A stretch of DNA of 64,000 nucleotides from Acephala macrosclerotiorum. Taxonomy: Eukaryota > Ascomycota > Leotiomycetes > Helotiales > Mollisiaceae. The position numbers were made by a program, and so were the translations under genes. The stretch lies in contig MU119230.1 in NCBI GenBank assembly GCA_014904845.1, positions 310,001 to 374,000 on the forward strand, in the 5' to 3' direction. How positions within the stretch are numbered: position 1 is the stretch's first letter; the number at the start of each line of letters is the position of its first letter. The notes under the pieces were generated by a model. That model was not told the DNA's origin and searched no databases. It saw only the letters and a program-made list of their open reading frames with translations. Below are positions 57,236 through 64,000 of this stretch, piece after piece.

Positions 57236-58162
57236 ATGACACGGAACAAGCCTGTCAGCATCCTCGAGGACATTCCTTCGCAATCACCAGCAAGCCACGC
57301 GTCGATCCCGAAGGAACACATTCTGGACATCCGAATCCTCACTCACAATGTCCGCTATGCAACTGAGTCTCCGTTCAAGGGTGAAGAACGATGGCCAGTA
57401 CGATGTCCCCGCCTTTGTTCAGAACTGGTCTTCAATTCTATTGAGCCAACCACCTTCATCTGTCTTCAGGAAGTCCTCCATTCGCAGTTGGTAGACATTC
57501 TCGCGTGCCTGAACGAATCCTCAAGTCCAGATATTCGATGGTCGCACATTGGGGTTGGTCGTGACGATGGGAAGCAAGCTGGAGAATATTCGCCGGTTAT
57601 TTACAGACCTTCAGTGTGGAATTTGAACTGGTCAGAAACCCGATGGCTGAGTGAGACTCCCGAGATCCCTTCCAAAGGATGGGATGCTTCGAGTATCAGG
57701 CTTGTTACTATTGGCAATTTCACCCATATTCAAACAGGTCGAAAAATCCTCGTCCTGAGCACTCATCTGGACAATGATGGATCCATTTCTCGTAAAGAGA
57801 GTGCGAAGCTGATCCTTGGAGGGATCAAGACCTTCACCGAGACCAACAACGCCTCAGCCGTTCTGCTTGCTGGTGACTTCAATAGCCCTCCAGACGATGG
57901 GGCATACCAAATCATGACTTCACCAGACTCGATCATGGAAGATATTGGAATCAATGTCCCAAAGGAGAAGAGACATGGCAATGAGATGACCTTCACATCG
58001 TTTGGCTATGTAGACAATGAGCCAAGTCGTATTGACTTCATCTTTTCGAGGAAAGGTGACAAGGTTACATACCGAACATATGCGGTTTTGGCGAACCGCT
58101 TTGACGATGGCGTTTATCTTTCAGACCATCGAGCATGTGTTGCAGATATAGTTTTGCATTGA
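57236..58162 (+). CDS. Endonuclease/exonuclease/phosphatase family protein, 308 aa
   Basis: A single-exon gene; the start at 57236 follows GACAATGAC and is the first ATG of the frame. All hallmark motifs of the fold are present in order: LTHNVRY (Asn ligand), CLQEVL (metal-binding Glu), YSPVIYR, STHLDND (His/Asp), LLAGDFNSPPDDG (catalytic Asp and Asn), RIDFIFSR and LSDHRACV (general-base Asp-His). Length and motif order match fungal EEP proteins that act as phosphodiesterases on nucleic acids, sugars or phospholipids. The substrate cannot be assigned. No signal peptide, so probably intracellular. It is divergent from the PNGase A gene and no lesions are seen. Confidence 0.88.
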   Translation: MTRNKPVSILEDIPSQSPASHASIPKEHILDIRILTHNVRYATESPFKGEERWPVRCPRLCSELVFNSIEPTTFICLQEVLHSQLVDILACLNESSSPDIRWSHIGVGRDDGKQAGEYSPVIYRPSVWNLNWSETRWLSETPEIPSKGWDASSIRLVTIGNFTHIQTGRKILVLSTHLDNDGSISRKESAKLILGGIKTFTETNNASAVLLAGDFNSPPDDGAYQIMTSPDSIMEDIGINVPKEKRHGNEMTFTSFGYVDNEPSRIDFIFSRKGDKVTYRTYAVLANRFDDGVYLSDHRACVADIVLH

Positions 58163-58612
58163 GCAGATGGTGCGTTCTACACCGTGGGGGCGTACTTCGC
58201 CAATGTCCGGCGCTCGCAACACAATTGATGGTTCCTTGGACTTGTGTTATGAACATAGACAAGCACGAAAGAGATTTCAAATTATATGAATGTCCCAGCC
58301 GCCTTTGAGCAAGTTGGAACGAGAATATTCTTAACTACCCAATTTTGCCGCTACCGTAATATCAACGGAACCGTCATGATGGGCTGACAGGACTAGGATC
58401 AGCCCCACATGAGCATGACGTTTGATTCGATCACGGATATTCGATTTTTTCCCCTACATCCGAATTCCCTCCTGATGCTCGACCTCACCCCAAACCGAGC
58501 TGACGACTCTATATATCAACAGGCAGCCACTTGCGATACCGATTACTCATCTCTATTGGGACAATAAGATCTCGAAATTGTCCCATTCATTGGTCCCTCT
58601 TGCTGTGTGAGG

Positions 58613-60769
58613 ATGGCCGAGAAATCCGGAAATGCGCCCAAGCTGCGGAATGCTCGTGCGTGCGAAGCATGCCGTGCAAGCAAGAGTCGATGTATCTACA
58701 AGAGCCAACTTGGAGTCTGTCAACGATGCGAAATCAGCGGAGCACAATGTGTCGTGCGAGAGAAGGCTCGGCCGATGAGAACCCGAACAGCGTAAGGACC
58801 TTCGATCTGCCTTTTCAATCTCCCAGCCTTGCCGGGACAATCGAGGAGGCTTGATTGCTGAGACCCTGAATGCAGTAATGCTTCATGTATTGTCCAGCGA
58901 TTGTCTTGCTCAGAGAGAAGGCCGAGAAAGTCTTGGCTAGGCTGGGAGTTTGAGAACGCCGAGATTCGATGATAATACTTACTAGCATGTTACAGACGTC
59001 CTGCTGCCACAGGCCAGACCCCTATACCCGCCCCCTCCGAGTTCTCTATGAATCTTCCAACAGTATCGTCTCCTGATACACATAAGGATGTCGTCGCCAT
59101 ACATGATCACCACCAAGAGTTTTTCGGGGACGAAGTCCCAGCAGAATTGGAGCATCGACATTCCTCCGAGGAATCGCGACAATCGTTCATCGAGCAACGT
59201 AAGCTCAGCCTTAAAGAGGCCGAAGAGCTTTTGTCTCTCTATCGTAAAAGAGCGTCTGCTTTCCCGTTCGTTTACATCCCTGCGAACGCAATTGTGCCTT
59301 CACTTGCGAGAACTTCGCCATTCTTACTTTTAGCTATTCTTACCTCTGCGTCTATTGGGGACCTATCTCTCTATCACCAGATTAACCACGAATTCAGGCG
59401 TGTTCTGAGCTCCAAAGTCATCGTGGAAGGTAGGAAAAGTCTTGACTATTTGCAAGGACTCTTGGTGTACATTGCCTGGTATCCACATCACGTCAATCCG
59501 AAAAATAATCAATCTTTCATGTATATGAATTTATGCATCAGTTTAATAACGGACCTTGGATTGGACCAAGACAAGCCTATCACCGCCAATTTCAATGAGA
59601 TTGATACCAGAGGTCTTGCCGAGGGCGAAGACTTCTCCAAAGCTGCTAAAAGAGCCTATCTTGGCTGCTATTACCTAAGTTGTTCGTAAGTATTAACCCC
59701 TTGTTGTCGTTGATTAAAGGAGTGAGCACTGACACAAATTTACAGACTTTCTCAAGGGTTTCAGAAGCCCAACAACCTTCATTATCGCAATCTTATGGAC
59801 CTTCACGGTGAAGTCCTCATGCTGGACGAATACTCTCCAGAAATCTACTCTCTTGTAAAGCTCCAGCGACTCACTGAGAAGATCATGGAATGGCATGCCT
59901 CGAAGCAACCCGTCGGCGATAGTCAGATGGAGGCCCTCAATGCCGAGGTCAACATCCAAATTTTCCTGAACGAATTGCTTGAGTGGCGGAACTCGACGAA
60001 CGACGTGGTTAGAAATCTTCGTAAGATTGTACAATATAATTCTTGTCCAAAACTAACCTCGGATGCAGCTAGCATTGGTCTGGCCGAGAGATTCGCAGAG
60101 ATCACAGTTTACAGTTACCAACTTGGATTCTTAAAGCGCCCATATCGCGATCACCTACGAACATCCGCATTCAATGAGCCTGCGAATTCGTCACACCTTG
60201 GAAACTGTTTGACTGCTTGCAAAAGATTCTTCGAATACCTGCTCTCGTTGCCTGAGTCTGGCTATCTCGGGTTCTCGGTGGTTCAGTGGGCAGAAATCGT
60301 TCAATCCGTGGTGGTGATCTCTCGCCTTACATTCCTCATGGCGGCAAACATGGGGTGGGACCCGGCTTCCACCAGAGCCAATATTCCATTCGCGATGTAT
60401 CTTGATGCGCTCTCTTATCGTTTCCAGCATCTCTCTTCAACCCCGGCTGAAGGAGCTGGGCCTCCGAAGAATCCTGACGTCCTCTACATCTTCATGATGG
60501 TTCTAGGGAGTGTCAAGAAATCCTACGAACGTCGGGTTGATAAGATCAAGCCGGAATTCTTCGCTGTCGATCATGGGAACGCAATTGGGGTGGCTCGAGG
60601 GCACTGTCCAGTTATGGATCCGAATTTGAGTATCTACTTTGGTACACCAGATTCGACCTATGGAAGTTCACTCGAGACTGCAAGCTCAACGCCGAGTTTC
60701 ACAGCAATAAGCACCCCGCTGTATCACGATCTTTGGGCTACCATGACCGGGTCATGGGCACAGGAATGA
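58613..60769 (+). CDS. Zn2Cys6 transcription factor, 630 aa
   Basis: Three exons: 58613-58791, 58996-59685 and 59746-60769. Intron 1 is unusually long for this window (204 nt) and intron 2 is 60 nt; both are phase 2. The binuclear zinc cluster occupies about residues 18-46 (ACEACRASKSRC...CQRCEISGAQC, spacing C-x2-C-x6-C then C-x2-C-x6-C), followed by KARPMRTRTARP basic linker. A middle-homology region follows (ILTSASIGDLSLYHQINHEF, SLDYLQGLLVYIAWYPHH, MNLCISLITDLGLDQDKP), the usual regulatory domain. The family binds CGG-containing sites and controls nearby clusters or metabolism. The neighbouring genes do not show which. A second start within the leader cannot be excluded. Confidence 0.88.
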
Positions 60770-61047
60770 TTTATGTATCACTGCAGGGCTGTTCCGAGAT
60801 GAGTTACACTGGAATCTGCAGATGTCATCTCTGTTGCATCGCCGTCTCGTACTGCGGCCGCCTTTACCCCGATATGCGAAAATCAATGACAGCCCTCCCC
60901 GAACGCAAAAGGCGTCTTTTATCTCCCATTGCGCATGCTGGGGCGTTTTTCATTCTCCGGCATAGACTTCCAACATCAAGCGAGCCCCTGTGGAATTCAA
61001 ACCAGTTTCACGTGCCTCACCGCTCCACGTGACCGTCATCTGATGTA
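60770..61047. other. 3' flank of the regulator gene
   Basis: No supported feature. A CACGTG-containing stretch lies near 61010-61030. Confidence 0.3.
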
Positions 61048-61575
61048 TCAACGGCCCCCAAGTCTAAGACACACCCTTGGATCCTTGATCATGTATGAGG
61101 CCGTTCTAGGCAAACCTAATGCGGTGGCACCATCTTTAGCTGCCTCGCTCAAGCCAACGGGTTCGTCCGGAATCAGATCTATCGCGACATTCAGGGCGGG
61201 CGATTTGAAGGGCTTTGGAGGAAAGAGAGACTTCCTTGAGAAGTAGGACAAAACTATGTCGGGATCACATATAGGCGATATCACAATAGCGGAAAAGCAA
61301 ACGCTCGGGCGTAAGTAAGTTCCTGGAAGTTTGTGGTCACCGGTCATACCTCGAATGACTCGACAAATCCCATCACCGCATCTCGTTCTCGACCATTCAA
61401 AGTTTCCGGCGATACGGGCTCCGGAACAAACTTCACCTAATCTAGAGAGGTGTGGCGTCGAAGTTTCTGTGGGGCGATATGCCACTTTCGTGTTTTTACG
61501 AGGATGCGTCCTGGAGTCAAAAAGGCGGTGTGATGATGTTGAAGAGGCTGATGGTGTGCTGCTCGCGAAGATCAT
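61048..61575 (-). CDS. Possible hypothetical protein, 175 aa
   Basis: An uninterrupted minus-strand frame from an ATG at 61575 with a Ser-rich start (MIFASSTPSASSTSSHRLF) and a middle with scattered Cys. The C-terminal part (FPPKPFKSPALNVAIDLIPD, EAAKDGATALGLPR) looks more like real protein than chance. No domain, signal peptide or membrane segment is seen. Several opposing frames overlap it. Confidence 0.25.
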   Translation of the reverse strand: MIFASSTPSASSTSSHRLFDSRTHPRKNTKVAYRPTETSTPHLSRLGEVCSGARIAGNFEWSRTRCGDGICRVIRGMTGDHKLPGTYLRPSVCFSAIVISPICDPDIVLSYFSRKSLFPPKPFKSPALNVAIDLIPDEPVGLSEAAKDGATALGLPRTASYMIKDPRVCLRLGGR

Positions 61576-63211
61576 TCATCGTGGACTATTCTCTATCAGA
61601 CCGATCTACAAACTTCAAAATTAGACCGGAACATTCTCAGAGGAAATTTAATTGCCATGCGAACTGCATAATTGCTTTTGCAAAATGACTCTCCCTCATG
61701 CAGTCATCTGAGTCTAGCAGTTCAGATAGAGATGGTTGGTCCAAGGAGATTTCGTGATATCAGCCTTGCAACAACACTAATGCCGAGGATGTCATAGACG
61801 AAGGTCCTTCCACCATTCGACTTTCACAGGGGTATCGGTAGGTATCTTTTTGTCGGAGGCAGCACAGTTCTGAATGGCTTCGAAGGCGAACGAAAACGGA
61901 AGGAATATCGAGCAAAGGTGAGACCGCAGCGGATGTAACCCTTCAGAAGCTAGGAAGCGAAAGTGGAAGATTCGATGGGCTCGTGAGATGCTTTCCTGCT
62001 TCGTCAATAGCGATGGCTCAATTTCTCCAACGTTGTCGGTTGAGTTGCTGCGCGCAGCCGAAGACTTCGAAGCGAGCAGGGGTTGGCTTCCACACACCAT
62101 GCACACACTTTATACCTTGCATATAATGCATAAAAACAGACATTGACATCACGACCTGACTGGTCGACGCTGGTGAATCCTTCAGGAAAGTTCGATATCA
62201 GCATCGAGCACGACACACCACAAAAGTCCGGGGAGACGAGGGGCATTATTTCTTGCCCTCAAGGCCTGCCAGATCTAGTCTTCCGAACTCCAGCTAGTTC
62301 CACACTTCAGGTTTGTGACACAGCTTCAGAGGTTCTCAGTGTCTGCAGCAGCTCTGGTCGTCAATGACTTGCAGCTCTTCATGCGCTTCTCCCTAAGACG
62401 GGTCCAGCTCCGTGGCATTCCGATCACCAATCGACCCGACGAGATCTGATGATTGTGAAATACCGTATTTTGATGTTTGCTTGAAACTCGGAAGCAGGTT
62501 GTCGCAAATAGAAGGTTCCCTATATCAGATGGTCTGGAGGGTATAGGTGTCGTTGGATGACAGGTTGACCAGTTGCCGTCTTGTCAGCAGAGGAACAACA
62601 GATGGGACGACGAATAAGCTCTGACAAGAGCGACGATTGGAGACCCTGTGGCTGGGCATCGTTCAATTTCCAATGCATGAATCTGGCTTGAGAGAGCGTG
62701 AGGTTGGCGTCGTCGATGACTGGGTTCTGGTCCCATTGACGACGATGGATTCGTACTCACACCTCACTCTCCGGGCCATTGATACTGGCGGAATCACCCC
62801 GCTTAATAGGCTTGATAGGGAAGGAACAGTCATTCAGCCAATGCCATAGAGCCATTTGCGTAAATGTCTGCAGCTCACATCGTCGGGCGTAGGCGTATGA
62901 AGTATGTGAGTGTGTGGGCGTAGACGTGGACGCTGCCTCGCCCGTCGCCTATGAGAATCAGCATTTGCTGGCTTTGCATCCGCAGCAGCAGCATTCCAAT
63001 CACGATCAGTGGTGAGAGCTGGAGGCGGCAAGCCTGAAGCAGACAAGACTCACGCACGATTGCACCCCAAGCAGCGAGAAAACAACGGTCAGAGTACAGT
63101 AGTAATGCGGGTGGTGGTTGGGTTGGGCGTGACTGCCCCTCTCGCGTACCAGTGACTGCCGTACCGACTTGGAGCATGGGATGGATGGCGGCGTAGACGT
63201 ACATCGTACTT
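61576..63211. other. Gene-poor interval
   Basis: No supported gene. Frames at 61792-62246 (minus) and 62637-62849 (plus) are short and without domains. Confidence 0.35.
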
Positions 63212-63270
63212 GCACTCCACACTCAAACTCACACTCGCACTCACACTCACACTCATACTCACACACACTC
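63212..63270 (+). repeat. CACTCA-type microsatellite
   Basis: About 60 bases are built of diverged ACTCAC/CACTCA units, mixed with ACTCGC variants, within a longer pyrimidine-rich stretch to about 63370. This could be the leader of a plus-strand gene. Confidence 0.6.
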
Positions 63271-63650
63271 GCATCCGCATCCTCTTCCAGACTCCCTTCC
63301 TTCGATCTCAGCCTTCTCTTCCTCGCCTTCCTTCCCATCCTCCCCATCTTCAAACATCCCCAACTTTTCGCATCGCAAACCTCGAACGGAGTCAGAGATG
63401 CGACATTGCTCGCCGTTCCCATCCCCACTTCTCCCATAAGGGCATTGCTACCCAACACTTGTACGACAATCAGGCTGAAGGACAACGCAGCAAAAAAACT
63501 ACGTGCGAGTAGAGCTTTGTACCTTCGCCTCCTTCTTTTCTCGCTTGGTCAGCGTACCGGCGAGCATTTGCACGTCTGCGCCCGGCAACCATCCTCTCAA
63601 CAGCCAGACGCGCTGGACATTCAGAGACCGAGTACCCAGGCCCAGTGTAA

Positions 63651-64000
63651 TTACGGGAGATCTATTCTCGTGGCTCCTCCATCATCCAGAAACACAGGTT
63701 CCCTCCTCCTGATCCTCCTCATCATCAGTCGGTGGCCGAAAAAGTACGTCCTTCGTCGTAGTGTCCCCAGTGCCACAGCGGGCCTATCCCTATCGATAAA
63801 GAAAACCCAGCACCTGGTCGCATCTGCACCCAACCCGCTCTCGCTAGCAAAAAGGTCTGAGCTCCCATATATTTTTGATTTTCCGAAGCATCCCACCAAG
63901 ACGTCAACCACCCTCAACAACCACCTCCCCTCTGGCACTCCACCAGAGTATATCTACGACCCTGCCGCCGCGACAGGTCTCGCGCGCCGCCATCGACGCA
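63651..64000 (+). other. Possible 5' part of a gene running off the window
   Basis: A plus-strand frame stays open to the window edge and reads SLSIKKTQHLVASAPNPLSL, then IFDFPKHPTKTSTTLNNHL and TPPEYIYDPAAATGLARR. No start codon is supported and no domain is visible, so it could equally be a pyrimidine-rich leader. Confidence 0.25.

Overview
The window looks like nuclear DNA of a filamentous ascomycete (Pezizomycotina). Genes have short GT-AG introns of about 43-70 nt. The families are typical of that group: Atg17, a Zn2Cys6 regulator, an asco-laccase with a C-terminal DSGL, AA9-CBM1, a UstYa-like protein, DUF6594, DUF3433 and a DUF7025-type AAA ATPase. A plant-associated or saprotrophic Leotiomycete-like fungus is a guess from gene content only. 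Splice sites were read by eye from consensus and frame continuity.

Layout. 0-7 kb is gene-poor, with a decayed FAS1 (fasciclin) gene and a small hypothetical gene. 7.9-20.3 kb holds a two-finger C2H2 factor, an F-box pseudogene, a DUF7708/P-loop (STAND-like) gene head-to-head with a nine-exon AAA ATPase gene, and a multi-finger C2H2 gene. 21-25.5 kb has a gene relic, a hypothetical nuclear protein, a PD-(D/E)XK-like gene and a broken hypothetical gene. 25.5-28.3 kb is empty.

28.3-33.5 kb is the most interesting part: a laccase, a UstYa/DUF3433-independent (DUF3328) oxidase with both HxxHC motifs, and a three-exon gene for an 81-residue secreted peptide with Tyr-Gly repeats followed by a Lys-Arg site, then a 2H phosphoesterase. 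This is the gene content expected of a small dikaritin-like RiPP locus, although product formation is inference. 33.5-44.6 kb is a rearranged accessory zone with an AT-rich island, a pair of paralogous hypothetical genes, fragments copied from the DUF6594 and 2H genes, a 165-bp inverted-repeat element and a 10-bp minisatellite.

45-61 kb is denser: DUF6594, Atg17 (convergent), an AA9-CBM1 LPMO carrying a one-base frameshift, a tiny Cys-rich secreted peptide, a DUF3433 pseudogene, PNGase A divergent from an endonuclease/exonuclease/phosphatase family gene, and a Zn2Cys6 regulator. 61-64 kb has little that can be supported. Overall several genes are broken (FAS1, F-box, DUF3433, the 25-kb gene, probably the STAND-like and LPMO genes). 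That fits a decaying accessory region, but single-base indels could partly be assembly errors.
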